From Stutzerimonas stutzeri TS44 (lineage in GTDB: Bacteria; Pseudomonadota; Gammaproteobacteria; Pseudomonadales; Pseudomonadaceae): a DNA stretch of 64,000 nucleotides. A program made the translations under genes and the position numbers. Under the pieces are notes generated by a model, which was given only the letters and a program-made list of their open reading frames with translations, made no database searches and was not told where the DNA came from. The stretch is taken from the NCBI GenBank assembly GCA_000263395.1, contig AJXE01000015.1, positions 43,706-107,705 on the forward strand, written 5' to 3'. Of the stretch, positions 47,606 through 56,504 are shown in pieces. The first letter of the stretch is position 1. Every line of letters starts with the position of its first letter.

Positions 47606-50215
47606 TCAGGCGGCCGAGCCTTCCAGGAAATCCTGGGCGAAGCGCTGCAGCACACCGCCGGCCTGGTACACGTGGACATCGGCGGCGGTATCCAGGCGAC
47701 AGGTCACCGGCACACGGACGGTTTCACCGTTCTTGCGATGGATGACCAGCGTCAGGTCGCAGCGCGGCGACAGCTCACCTTCGATATCGTAGGTTTCGGT
47801 GCCGTCGAGGCCGAGGGTCAGGCGGGTGGTACCCGGCTTGAACTCGACCGGCAGCACGCCCATACCGACCAGGTTGGTACGGTGGATGCGCTCGAAGCCT
47901 TCGGCGACGATCACCTCCACACCGGCCAGGCGCACGCCCTTGGCCGCCCAGTCGCGCGAAGAGCCCTGACCGTAGTCGGCGCCGGCGACGATGATCAGGT
48001 TCTGCTTGCGGTTCATGTAGGTTTCGATGGCTTCCCACATGCGCATGACCTGGCCTTCCGGCTCGACGCGGGCCAGCGAACCCTTCTTCACCTGGCCATC
48101 GACCACGGCCATCTCGTTGACCAGCTGCGGGTTGGCGAAGGTGGCGCGCTGGGCGGTCAGGTGGTCGCCACGGTGGGTGGCGTAGGAGTTGAAGTCCTCC
48201 TCCGGCAGGCCCATCTTGGCCAGGTACTCGCCAGCCGCGGAGCTGGCCAGGATCGCGTTGGACGGCGACAGGTGATCGGTGGTGATGTTGTCCGGCAGGA
48301 TCGCCAGCGGGCGCATGCCCTTGAGCGTACGCTCGCCAGCCAGCGCGCCTTCCCAGTACGGCGGACGGCGGATGTAGGTGGACATCGGGCGCCAGTCGTA
48401 CAGCGGGCTCTTGGCCTCCTCGATGGTGCCCAGGTCGAACATCGGGATGTAGACCTGCTTGAACTGCTCCGGCTTCACCGAGGCGGCGACGATGGCGTCG
48501 ATCTCCTCGTCGCTCGGCCACAGGTCCTTGAGGGTAATGGCCTTGCCGCTCTTGTCGTAGCCGAGGGCGTCCTGCTCGATGTCGAAGCGCACGGTACCGG
48601 CCAGGGCGTAGGCAACCACCAGCGGCGGCGAGGCCAGGAAGGCCTGCTTGGCATAGGGATGGATACGGCCGTCGAAGTTGCGGTTACCGCTCAATACGGC
48701 GGTGGAATACAGGTCACGGTCGATGATTTCCTGCTGGATCTTCGGGTCCAGCGCTCCGGACATGCCGTTGCAGGTGGTGCAGGCATAGCCGACGATGCCG
48801 AAGCCGAGCTTCTCCAGTTCCGGCAGCAGGCCGGCGTCTTCCAGATACAGCTTGGCGACCTTGGAGCCCGGGGCGAAGGAGGTCTTGACCCACGGCTTGC
48901 GCGCCAGACCGAGCGCGTTGGCCTTCTTCGCCACAAGGCCGGCAGCGACCACGTTGCGCGGGTTGGAGGTGTTGGTGCAGCTGGTGATGGCGGCGATGAT
49001 CACCGCGCCGTCCGGCAGCAGGCCTTCGGCTTCCTCGGCCTTGGCCGCGGCCAGCTTGGCTTCGTCGGCGATGCCGCGCTCGTGCAGGGCGGAGGTCGGC
49101 AGGCGACGATGCGGGTTGGACGGGCCGGCCATGTTGCGCACCACGCTGGACAGGTCGAACTCCAGCACGCGCTCGTATTCGGCGCCGGTCAGCGCACTGG
49201 CCCACAGGCCGGTTTGCTTGGCGTACTGCTCGACCAGCGCAACCTGCTCCGGCTCGCGGCCAGTCAGCTTGAGGTAGTCGATGGTCTGGTCATCGATGTA
49301 GAACATCGCCGCGGTGGCGCCGTATTCCGGGCACATGTTGGAGATGGTGGCGCGGTCGCCGATCGACAGGCTGTCGGCGCCCTCGCCGAAGAACTCGACG
49401 TAGGCCCCCACCACGCGCTCCTTGCGCAGAAACTCGGTCAGCGCCAGAACGATGTCGGTGGCGGTGATGCCGGGCTGGCGCTTGCCGCTCAGCTTGACGC
49501 CGACGATGTCGGGCAGACGCATCATCGACGGCAGGCCGAGCATCACGGTCTCGGCTTCCAGGCCGCCGACGCCGACGGCGATCACGCCCAGGGCGTCGAC
49601 ATGCGGGGTATGCGAGTCGGTGCCGACGCAGGTGTCCGGGAAGGCCACGCCGCCGCGCGCCTGGATCACCGGGCTCATCTTCTCCAGGTTGATCTGGTGC
49701 ATGATGCCGTTGCCGGCCGGGATCACGTCGACGTTCTTGAACGCGGTCTTGGTCCACTCGATGAAGTGGAAACGGTCCTCGTTGCGACGGTCCTCGATGG
49801 CGCGGTTCTTGGCGAAGGCGTCGGGGTCGAAGCCGGGCGCTTCCACGGCCAGCGAGTGGTCGACGATCAGCTGGGTCGGCACCACCGGGTTGACCTTGGC
49901 CGGATCACCACCCTGCTCCGCGATCGCATCGCGCAGACCAGCCAGATCGACCAGTGCGGTCTGGCCGAGGATGTCGTGGCAGACCACACGGGCCGGGTAC
50001 CAGGGGAAGTCCAGGTCACGCTTGCGCTCGATGATCTGCTTGAGCGAGTCGGTCAGCATGGCCGGATCGCAGCGACGCACCAGCTGTTCGGCCAGTACGC
50101 GCGAGGTGTAGGGCAGCGTGTCGTAGGCGCCCGGCTTGATGTCCTCGATCGCCGCGCGGACGTCGAAGTAATCCAGCTGGGTGCCTGGCAGGTGTTTGCG
50201 ATAGTCGGTGTTCAT
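47606..50215 (-). CDS. acnD: Fe/S-dependent 2-methylcitrate dehydratase
   Basis: An aconitase-family enzyme of 869 residues that dehydrates 2-methylcitrate to trans-2-methylaconitate, working with PrpF in place of PrpD. It has the AcnA-type domain order with the [4Fe-4S] ligands in SCTNTSNPRN and CTTCNGMSG, the substrate loop GTDSHTPHVDALG, and the swivel domain at the C-terminus with GADYGQGSSRDWAAKG. It lies between prpC and prpF, which separates it from TCA aconitases. Confidence 0.95.
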   Translation of the reverse strand: MNTDYRKHLPGTQLDYFDVRAAIEDIKPGAYDTLPYTSRVLAEQLVRRCDPAMLTDSLKQIIERKRDLDFPWYPARVVCHDILGQTALVDLAGLRDAIAEQGGDPAKVNPVVPTQLIVDHSLAVEAPGFDPDAFAKNRAIEDRRNEDRFHFIEWTKTAFKNVDVIPAGNGIMHQINLEKMSPVIQARGGVAFPDTCVGTDSHTPHVDALGVIAVGVGGLEAETVMLGLPSMMRLPDIVGVKLSGKRQPGITATDIVLALTEFLRKERVVGAYVEFFGEGADSLSIGDRATISNMCPEYGATAAMFYIDDQTIDYLKLTGREPEQVALVEQYAKQTGLWASALTGAEYERVLEFDLSSVVRNMAGPSNPHRRLPTSALHERGIADEAKLAAAKAEEAEGLLPDGAVIIAAITSCTNTSNPRNVVAAGLVAKKANALGLARKPWVKTSFAPGSKVAKLYLEDAGLLPELEKLGFGIVGYACTTCNGMSGALDPKIQQEIIDRDLYSTAVLSGNRNFDGRIHPYAKQAFLASPPLVVAYALAGTVRFDIEQDALGYDKSGKAITLKDLWPSDEEIDAIVAASVKPEQFKQVYIPMFDLGTIEEAKSPLYDWRPMSTYIRRPPYWEGALAGERTLKGMRPLAILPDNITTDHLSPSNAILASSAAGEYLAKMGLPEEDFNSYATHRGDHLTAQRATFANPQLVNEMAVVDGQVKKGSLARVEPEGQVMRMWEAIETYMNRKQNLIIVAGADYGQGSSRDWAAKGVRLAGVEVIVAEGFERIHRTNLVGMGVLPVEFKPGTTRLTLGLDGTETYDIEGELSPRCDLTLVIHRKNGETVRVPVTCRLDTAADVHVYQAGGVLQRFAQDFLEGSAA

Positions 50216-50257
50216 GCCGTATGGACTCGATCGGTAAGTTCGGAAACAACTAATAAA

Positions 50258-50284
50258 GGAGGGACGCCGGCAAGGCGCCCCTCC
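50258..50284 (-). other. Hairpin in the prpC-acnD gap, possible attenuator
   Basis: GGAGGG (50258-50263) and CGCC (50265-50268) pair with GGCG (50274-50277) and CCCTCC (50279-50284), with one mismatch. Read on the minus strand it is followed by TTTATTAG. The tail is imperfect, so it could reduce transcription of acnD-prpF or stabilise prpBC message. Confidence 0.45.
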
Positions 50285-50290
50285 GCGCTC

Positions 50291-51418
50291 TCAACGCTGA
50301 GCGAGCGGCACCACCTTGCGCTGCTCGACGCCGACGTATTCGGCACTCGGGCGGATGATGCGGTTGTTGGCGCGCTGCTCGAACACATGGGCGGTCCAGC
50401 CGGTCACTCGCGAACAGACGAAGATCGGGGTGAACAGCTTGGTCGGGATGCCCATGAAGTGGTACGCCGACGCGTGATAGAAGTCGGCGTTGGGGAACAG
50501 CTTCTTCTGCTCCCACATGGTTTCGTCGACAGCGACGGAAACCGGGTACAGCACGGTGTCGCCCACTTCCTCGGCGAGCTGCTTGGCCCAGACCTTGATG
50601 ACCTCGTTGCGCGGATCGGAAACGCTGTAGATCGCGTGGCCGAAGCCCATGATCTTGTCCTTGCGCTCCAGCATGCCGAGGATCCCGGCGCGGGCTTCTT
50701 CCGGCGACTTCCAGCGCTCGATCATGTCCATCGCCGCCTCGTTGGCGCCGCCATGCAGCGGACCACGCAGCGAACCGATGGCCCCGGTGACGCAGGAGAA
50801 GAGGTCGGACAGGGTGGATGCACAGACCCGCGCGGTGAAGGTCGAGGCGTTGAACTCGTGCTCGGCGTAGAGGATCAGCGAGACGTTCATCACCCGCACG
50901 TGGGTTTCGCTGGGCTTCTTGCCGTGCAGCAGCGCCAGGAAATGGCCGCCGATGGTTTCCTCATCGCTGGTGCAGTCGATGCGTACGCCTTCATGAGTGA
51001 AGCGGTACCAATAGACCATGATCGCCGGGAATGCCGCGAGCAGGCGGTCGGCCTTGTCGCGCTGCTGCTCGAAGCTCTCCTCGGGCTCGAGGTTGCCAAG
51101 CATCGAGCAACCGGTGCGCATCACATCCATCGGGTGGGCATTGGCCGGGATGCGCTCGAGCACTTCCTTGAGCGCCTGCGGCAGGTCGCGCTGGCCCTTG
51201 AGCTTGGTCACATAAGCCTGCAGTTGCGCCTGGTTCGGCAGCTCACCGTACAGCAGCAGGTAGGCGACTTCCTCGAACAGGCAGTGTTCGGCCAGGTCGC
51301 GTACGTCGTAGCCGCGGTAGGTCAGGCCGGCGCCTTCCTTGCCGACGGTGGACAGGGAGGTCTGGCCGGCGATCTGACCACGCAGCCCCGCTCCACTCAG
51401 TACTTTTGCTTCAGCCAT
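50291..51418 (-). CDS. prpC: 2-methylcitrate synthase
   Basis: Condenses propionyl-CoA with oxaloacetate. The 375-residue citrate-synthase-family protein carries the active-site histidines in SLRGPLHGGANE and GFGHAIYS, and an aspartate region typical of type I short forms. The ATG at 51418 follows AAGGAG, and the N-terminus MAEAKVLSGAGLRGQ fits homologues. Confidence 0.96.
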   Translation of the reverse strand: MAEAKVLSGAGLRGQIAGQTSLSTVGKEGAGLTYRGYDVRDLAEHCLFEEVAYLLLYGELPNQAQLQAYVTKLKGQRDLPQALKEVLERIPANAHPMDVMRTGCSMLGNLEPEESFEQQRDKADRLLAAFPAIMVYWYRFTHEGVRIDCTSDEETIGGHFLALLHGKKPSETHVRVMNVSLILYAEHEFNASTFTARVCASTLSDLFSCVTGAIGSLRGPLHGGANEAAMDMIERWKSPEEARAGILGMLERKDKIMGFGHAIYSVSDPRNEVIKVWAKQLAEEVGDTVLYPVSVAVDETMWEQKKLFPNADFYHASAYHFMGIPTKLFTPIFVCSRVTGWTAHVFEQRANNRIIRPSAEYVGVEQRKVVPLAQR

Positions 51419-51471
51419 TGCTATCTCCTTATTGGATTTGTTCTGGATACCGCTCAATCACGTCAGTGGAA

Positions 51472-51495
51472 GGCTCCGCCGCAGCAGGCGGAGCC
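51472..51495 (-). other. Hairpin in the prpB-prpC gap
   Basis: GGCTCCGCC (51472-51480) pairs with GGCGGAGCC (51487-51495) around GCAGCA. There is no T-run; a message-processing or stabilising role is more likely than termination. Confidence 0.5.
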
Positions 51496-51501
51496 ACGGG
51501 C

Positions 51502-52389
51502 TCAGCTCTTCTTCTGAGCGAACAGTGCGTCGAGGTGCTGCTCGAACGCGTGGTAGTTGATGCGATCGTAAAGCTCCATGCGGGTCTGCATGGTGTCGAT
51601 CACGTTCTTCTGCGTGCCGTCGCGACGCAGCGCGGTGTAGACGTTCTCCGCCGCCTTGTTCATCGCGCGGAACGCCGACAGCGGGTACAGCACCAGCGAC
51701 ACATCGACGCTGGCCAGCTCTTCGGTCGTGTACAGCGGGGTGGCACCGAATTCGGTGATGTTGGCCAGGATCGGCGCCTTCACGCGGTCGGCGAAGACCT
51801 TGTACATGTCCAGCTCGGTGATCGCCTCCGGGAAGATCATGTCGGCACCGGCCTCGATGCAGGCGGCGGCGCGATCGAGCGCCGAGTTCAGGCCCTCGAC
51901 CGCCAGCGCATCGGTGCGCGCCATGATCACGAAGCTGTCATCGGTACGCGCATCGACGGCAGCCTTGATGCGGTCGACCATTTCCTGCTGGGAAACGATT
52001 TCCTTGTTCGGACGATGGCCGCAGCGTTTGGCACCGACCTGGTCCTCGATATGAATCGCCGCCGCGCCGAACTTGATCATCGACTTGACGGTGCGCGCCA
52101 CGTTGAACGCCGACGAACCGAAGCCGGTATCCACGTCCACCAGCAGCGGCAGGTCGCAGACGTCGGTGATGCGGCGCACGTCGGTGAGCACGTCATCCAG
52201 GCCGGTGATGCCCAGGTCCGGCAGCCCCAGCGAGCCGGCCGCGACACCGCCACCGGACAGGTAGATGGCCTTGAAGCCCGCGCGCTTGGCCAGCAGCGCA
52301 TGGTTGGCGTTGATCGCACCGACGACCTGCAGCGGATGCTCACTGGCCACGGCGTCACGGAAACGCTGACCGGCAGTAGTAAGAGTCAT
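51502..52389 (-). CDS. prpB: 2-methylisocitrate lyase
   Basis: Cleaves 2-methylisocitrate to pyruvate and succinate, the last step of the cycle. The 295-residue PEP-mutase/isocitrate-lyase-family barrel shows DVDTGFG and the catalytic loop [10 protein letters not shown]. It overlaps the regulator's stop by four bases, so translation is probably coupled. Confidence 0.96.
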   Translation of the reverse strand: MTLTTAGQRFRDAVASEHPLQVVGAINANHALLAKRAGFKAIYLSGGGVAAGSLGLPDLGITGLDDVLTDVRRITDVCDLPLLVDVDTGFGSSAFNVARTVKSMIKFGAAAIHIEDQVGAKRCGHRPNKEIVSQQEMVDRIKAAVDARTDDSFVIMARTDALAVEGLNSALDRAAACIEAGADMIFPEAITELDMYKVFADRVKAPILANITEFGATPLYTTEELASVDVSLVLYPLSAFRAMNKAAENVYTALRRDGTQKNVIDTMQTRMELYDRINYHAFEQHLDALFAQKKS

Positions 52390-53105
52390 GCATTACCCCT
52401 TTCATGTGGTTGTTGCAGAGCGCCACGGAAATGGCGCTCGACATTGCGCTTGGAAGCGGCGATATGACGGCGCATCAGCAGCTCCGCCAGTTCGCCATCG
52501 CGGTCGGCGATGGCATCGAGAATCCGGTGGTGTTCGGCGAAGGCCTGGTGCGGCCGGTTCGGCGTGGTGGAGAACTGGATGCGGTACATGCGCACCAGCT
52601 GGTAGAGCTCGTCGCACAGCAGCTTGGCCAGGGTGCGGTTGCCGCTGCCCTGGATGATCCGGTAGTGGAAATCGAAATCGCCTTCCTGCTGGTAGTAGCC
52701 GACGCCGGCCTGGAAGGCCTCGTCGCGCTCATGAGTGCCCAGCACCCGGCGCAGCTCGTCGATCTCGGCCTCGCTCATGCGTTCGGCGGCCAGGCGGCAG
52801 GCCATGCCTTCGAGCGATTCGCGGATTTCGTAGAGCTCGATCAGCTCCGCATGGCTGAGCGAAACCACCCGCGCGCCCACATGCGGCACGCGCACCAGCA
52901 GCTTCTGTCCTTCCAGCCGGTGCATCGCCTCGCGCAGCGGACCACGGCTGATACCGTAGGTGCGCGCCAGCTCCGGCTCGGAAATCTTGCTGCCCGGGGC
53001 GATCTCGCCCTTCACGATCGCCGCCTGGATATGCCGGAACACATGTTCGGAGAGCGTTCCGCTATCGACCTGGGCACCGACAGGTGCGTCTAACGAATCC
53101 AGCAT
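52386..53105 (-). CDS. GntR-family regulator of the prp operon
   Basis: A 239-residue FadR/FCD-type GntR protein: winged helix at residues about 20-85 ([21 protein letters not shown]) and an FCD ligand domain with metal-binding histidines (DFDFHYRI and HHRILDAI). The ATG at 53105 is preferred over an upstream open frame, which would cover the operators. It is the first gene of the operon and probably represses its own transcript until a pathway intermediate such as 2-methylcitrate binds. Equivalent in position to P. aeruginosa PA0797. Confidence 0.92.
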   Translation of the reverse strand: MLDSLDAPVGAQVDSGTLSEHVFRHIQAAIVKGEIAPGSKISEPELARTYGISRGPLREAMHRLEGQKLLVRVPHVGARVVSLSHAELIELYEIRESLEGMACRLAAERMSEAEIDELRRVLGTHERDEAFQAGVGYYQQEGDFDFHYRIIQGSGNRTLAKLLCDELYQLVRMYRIQFSTTPNRPHQAFAEHHRILDAIADRDGELAELLMRRHIAASKRNVERHFRGALQQPHERGNA

Positions 53106-53117
53106 ATTGTCGACACT
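53106..53117. promoter_or_regulatory. Proximal GntR operator of prp
   Basis: ATTGTCGACACT abuts the regulator start codon and matches the palindrome ATTGTCGACAAT at 10 of 12 positions. It lies just downstream of the predicted transcription start (about 53130), suiting repression. Confidence 0.55.
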
Positions 53118-53136
53118 TGAAGTTGAGTCCCGAGGA

Positions 53137-53165
53137 AAACTACGCCACGCACAGGCAGTGGTCAA
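53137..53165 (-). promoter_or_regulatory. Sigma-70 promoter of the prp operon
   Basis: On the minus strand TTGACC (53160-53165) and TAGTTT (53137-53142) are 17 bases apart. The start would be near 53130, between the two operator-like sites. Confidence 0.55.
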
Positions 53166-53180
53166 TCCTTCCAGCCATAG

Positions 53181-53192
53181 ATTGTCAACAAT
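53181..53192. promoter_or_regulatory. Distal GntR operator of prp
   Basis: ATTGTCAACAAT, within the longer palindrome GATTGTCAACAATC, lies 15 bases upstream of the -35 box. It shares ATTGTC-ACA with the proximal site 75 bases away. Confidence 0.6.
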
Positions 53193-53275
53193 CGAACTAA
53201 AGTCGAATGCCCTGACTGCGACCGTTGCTGCGCGGCGACGCGTTATGACCATTTGTCGCGACCCTCAAAACGCCA

Positions 53276-53284
53276 TGCTAGAAT
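53276..53284 (+). promoter_or_regulatory. Extended -10 promoter candidate for the rlo-like operon
   Basis: TGCTAGAAT is an extended -10 element about 105 bases before the first gene. No good -35 is visible at 17 bases. Confidence 0.4.
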
Positions 53285-53389
53285 GCCGGCCCTTCGCGGT
53301 GAGCCGCGGTCGCCTCGCCCTGCTGCCAGGCGCTGCGCTCAGCCAGCCCTCGCCCTACCCTGTCTTGCCTTTAAACGTACTCGGGACAT

Positions 53390-53926
53390 ATGAGAGTCAA
53401 CGCCTACCTCCTGCCACTCTGCCTGCTGCTCGTTCCTGGTATTGGCCACGGCGCCGAGAAAACCATCTATGGTCTGAATGAGCACATCGCGATACCGGAG
53501 TTCAACCTCGAGTTGTCGGCCAAACTGGATACCGGCGCACAGACCGCCTCACTGAGCGCACGCGACATTTCCCGCTTCAAGCGCAACGGCGAAACCTGGG
53601 TACGCTTCTATCTGGCCGTGGACAGCGCACACGCGCATCCGATCGAGCGTCCGCTGGCGCGCATCAGCAAGATCAAGCGTCGCGCCGGCGATTTCGATCC
53701 GCAGGAAGACAAGACCTACACCGCCCGCCCGGTCATCGAACTCGATCTGTGCATGGGCAAGGCCAAACGCAGCATAGAAGTGAACCTCACCGACCGCAGC
53801 GCTTTCCAATACCCGCTTTTGATTGGCTCCGACGCGCTTACCCGCTTCGACGCGCTGGTCGACCCAAGCCGTACCTACGTCGCCGGCAAGCCCGGCTGCA
53901 TCAACGAAACCGACGCTGACGAGTAA
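53390..53926 (+). CDS. Retropepsin-like aspartic endopeptidase (RloA/RimB-type), exported
   Basis: A 178-residue protein with a signal peptide (cleavage after about GIGHG-A, residue 22) and a PF05618-type domain. It was once called an ATP-dependent zinc protease but carries the retropepsin signature LDTGAQTASL (D47-T48-G49). It starts a three-gene unit with gaps of five and four bases. Related trios in Pseudomonas are associated with osmotic-stress tolerance; the periplasmic substrate is unknown. Confidence 0.82.
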   Translation: MRVNAYLLPLCLLLVPGIGHGAEKTIYGLNEHIAIPEFNLELSAKLDTGAQTASLSARDISRFKRNGETWVRFYLAVDSAHAHPIERPLARISKIKRRAGDFDPQEDKTYTARPVIELDLCMGKAKRSIEVNLTDRSAFQYPLLIGSDALTRFDALVDPSRTYVAGKPGCINETDADE

Positions 53927-53931
53927 TACCC

Positions 53932-55458
53932 ATGCGCGCACTGACCCTGCATCTGAAAGTTCTGATCTTTGTGCTCGTCACCCTGGGCATATCCATTACG
54001 GCGTACCAGATCTTCGTCCTCGGCATCCCGGTGACCGAGGATGAAACCGACGACCTGTGGAACATCGACGCCAAGATCGAATTCGTGGCCAGCCCGCGCG
54101 AACCCGTGAAGCTGCAGATGTACGTGCCGCCACTGAACCAGGAGTTCGTCAGCCTCAACGAGAGCTTCATCTCCAACAACTATGGCGTGAGCATCAACCG
54201 CGCCGACGGCAACCGCCGCGCCACCTGGTCGGCCCGCCGCGCCAGCGGCAAGCAGACGATCTACTACCGCCTGGTGCTGACCAAGCGCTACAGCGGCGAG
54301 CAGCCGAAGGTCACCGGGCCGATCTTCCGCGACAGCATTCCGGTCGAAGGCGCCGAGAAGATCGCCGCCGAAGCGCTGCTGTCGCCCATTCGCCAGCACT
54401 CGGCCGACGTCGAGACGTTCATCAGCGAGGCGATCAAGCGCGCCAACAATGTCGAGGATGACAACGTCAAACTGCTGCTCGGCGGCGACGCCTCCACCGC
54501 CAACAAGGCCCGCGTGATCGAACTGCTGCTGTCCATCGCCCATGTGCCGATGGAGCGCGTGCACACCGTGCGCCTGCTGACCGAACTGCAGCAGACCCCG
54601 GAACTCTGGCTGCGCAGCTTCAACGGCGAAAAATGGCTGTACTTCAATCCGGAAACCGGCGAGCAGGGCCTGCCGAAAGACCGCCTGGTCTGGTGGACCG
54701 GCGACCAGCCGCTGATCAATCTCGAAGGCGGACGCAATGCGCAGGTCTCGTTCACGCTGAACAACAGCGAGATGAACGCCATCCGCCTGGCCAAGCTGAC
54801 CGACGAGAACACCGACGCGGACTTCCTCGAATACTCGCTCTACGGCCTGCCGCTGCAGACTCAGCAGACCTACCAGGTCATGATCATGATCCCGATCGGC
54901 GTGCTGGTGATCCTGATCCTGCGCAACCTCGGCGGCCTGCAGACGCTCGGCACCTTCACCCCGGTGCTGATCGCCCTGGCCTTCCGCGAGACGCAGCTGG
55001 GCTTCGGCATCGTGCTGTTCACCGTGATCACCGCGCTCGGCCTGTCGTTGCGCTCGTACCTGGAGCACCTCAAACTGCAGATGCTGCCGCGCCTGTCGGT
55101 GGTGCTGACCTTCGTGGTGGTGCTGATCGCGGTGATCAGCCTGTTCAGCCACAAGCTCGGCCTGGAGCGCGGGCTGTCGGTGGCGCTGTTCCCGATGGTG
55201 ATCCTGACCATGACCATCGAACGCCTGTCGATCACCTGGGAAGAGCGCGGCGGCACCCACGCCTTCAAGGTCGCCATCGGCACCCTGGTGGCCGCGACCC
55301 TGGCGTTCCTGCTGATGAGCATTCCGCAGCTGACCTACTTCATCTTCACCTTCCCGGCGGTGCTGCTGATCATGGTGGGCTTCATGCTGGCGATGGGTCG
55401 CTACCGCGGCTACCGCCTGACCGAACTGTTCCGTTTCAAAGCCTTCCTCAAGGACTAA
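53932..55458 (+). CDS. Inactive transglutaminase-like domain fused to seven transmembrane helices (RloB-type)
   Basis: A 508-residue inner-membrane protein. One helix at residues 8-28 leads into a periplasmic domain of about 290 residues related to transglutaminases; the region that would hold the catalytic triad (MERVHTVRLLTEL, then WLYFNPETGEQG) has no obvious cysteine nucleophile. Seven helices follow, from about residue 310 to 495. Placed between the protease and the ATP-grasp gene, it may link an external signal to the cytoplasmic ligase. Mechanism unknown. Confidence 0.85.
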   Translation: MRALTLHLKVLIFVLVTLGISITAYQIFVLGIPVTEDETDDLWNIDAKIEFVASPREPVKLQMYVPPLNQEFVSLNESFISNNYGVSINRADGNRRATWSARRASGKQTIYYRLVLTKRYSGEQPKVTGPIFRDSIPVEGAEKIAAEALLSPIRQHSADVETFISEAIKRANNVEDDNVKLLLGGDASTANKARVIELLLSIAHVPMERVHTVRLLTELQQTPELWLRSFNGEKWLYFNPETGEQGLPKDRLVWWTGDQPLINLEGGRNAQVSFTLNNSEMNAIRLAKLTDENTDADFLEYSLYGLPLQTQQTYQVMIMIPIGVLVILILRNLGGLQTLGTFTPVLIALAFRETQLGFGIVLFTVITALGLSLRSYLEHLKLQMLPRLSVVLTFVVVLIAVISLFSHKLGLERGLSVALFPMVILTMTIERLSITWEERGGTHAFKVAIGTLVAATLAFLLMSIPQLTYFIFTFPAVLLIMVGFMLAMGRYRGYRLTELFRFKAFLKD

Positions 55459-55462
55459 CACC

Positions 55463-56446
55463 ATGTTCGGCCTGATCAAGACGTGGAAGGCCCTTGAAGC
55501 CAAAGGCATCATGGGCATCAACCGGCGCAATGCGGACTACGTGCTCAAGTACAACAAGCGGCACCTGTACCCGATCGTCGATGACAAGATCATCACCAAG
55601 GAGCGCGCCATCGCCGCCGGTATCGACGTGCCGCAGATGTACGGCGTGATCGAGACCGAGAAGGACATCGAGAAGCTCAAGGAGATCGTCCGCGATCACC
55701 ACGACTTCGTCGTCAAACCTGCGCAGGGCGCCGGTGGCGACGGCATCCTGGTGATCGCCGACCGCTTCGAGGGTCGCTACAAGACCGTGTCGGGGAAGAT
55801 GCTGAGCCACGACGAGATCGAGCATCAGATTTCCAACATCCTCACCGGTCTTTACTCCCTCGGTGGCCACCGCGACCGCGCCCTGATCGAATACCGCGTC
55901 ACACCCGACCCGATCTTCAAGAGCATCAGCTACGAAGGTGTGCCGGACATCCGCATCATCGTGCTGATGGGCTATCCGGTGATGGCCATGTTGCGCCTGC
56001 CGACCCGCCAGTCCGGCGGCAAGGCGAACCTGCACCAGGGCGCCATCGGCGTCGGTGTCGACCTGGCTACCGGCATCACCCTGCGCGGCACCTGGCTGAA
56101 CAACAAGATCACCAAGCATCCGGACACCGGCAACGCCGTGGACGGCGTGCAACTGCCCAACTGGGACGGTTTCATGAGGCTGGCTGCCGGCTGCTACGAG
56201 CTGTGCGGGCTGGGCTACATCGGCGTCGACATGGTGCTCGACGTGGAGAAAGGCCCGCTGATCCTGGAACTCAACGCACGCCCCGGCCTGAACATCCAGA
56301 TCGCCAACGACTGCGGTCTGACCCACCGGGCACACGCCGTGGAAACCCGCCTGGTCGAGCTCAAGGAAAAGGGCATCCAGGAAACCCCGGAAGAACGCGT
56401 CAAGTTCTCCCAGGAGTTGTTCGGCCACGTTCCGACTCACAGCTGA
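55463..56446 (+). CDS. Alpha-L-glutamate ligase-like ATP-grasp protein (RloC-type)
   Basis: A 327-residue cytoplasmic ATP-grasp protein related to RimK, which adds glutamates to protein C-termini. Visible are the ATP-binding DFVVKPAQGAGGDGILVI, the QGAIGVGVDLATG segment and the metal-binding ILELNARPGLNIQIAN. It follows the 7TM gene after four bases, so the trio is cotranscribed. Whether it ligates an amino acid to protein or to a small molecule cannot be told. Confidence 0.87.
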   Translation: MFGLIKTWKALEAKGIMGINRRNADYVLKYNKRHLYPIVDDKIITKERAIAAGIDVPQMYGVIETEKDIEKLKEIVRDHHDFVVKPAQGAGGDGILVIADRFEGRYKTVSGKMLSHDEIEHQISNILTGLYSLGGHRDRALIEYRVTPDPIFKSISYEGVPDIRIIVLMGYPVMAMLRLPTRQSGGKANLHQGAIGVGVDLATGITLRGTWLNNKITKHPDTGNAVDGVQLPNWDGFMRLAAGCYELCGLGYIGVDMVLDVEKGPLILELNARPGLNIQIANDCGLTHRAHAVETRLVELKEKGIQETPEERVKFSQELFGHVPTHS

Positions 56447-56504
56447 CGCTGCGCATCGAGCCGCCCGGCCTGCGAGCCGGGCAGGATTCGCCAAGACGAC
56501 CGCC

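Noticed and set aside
47672..51517. A 1281-codon plus-strand frame opposite acnD and prpC
   Set aside because: The length reflects lack of stop codons in GC-rich antisense sequence; it crosses two confirmed genes and their gap.
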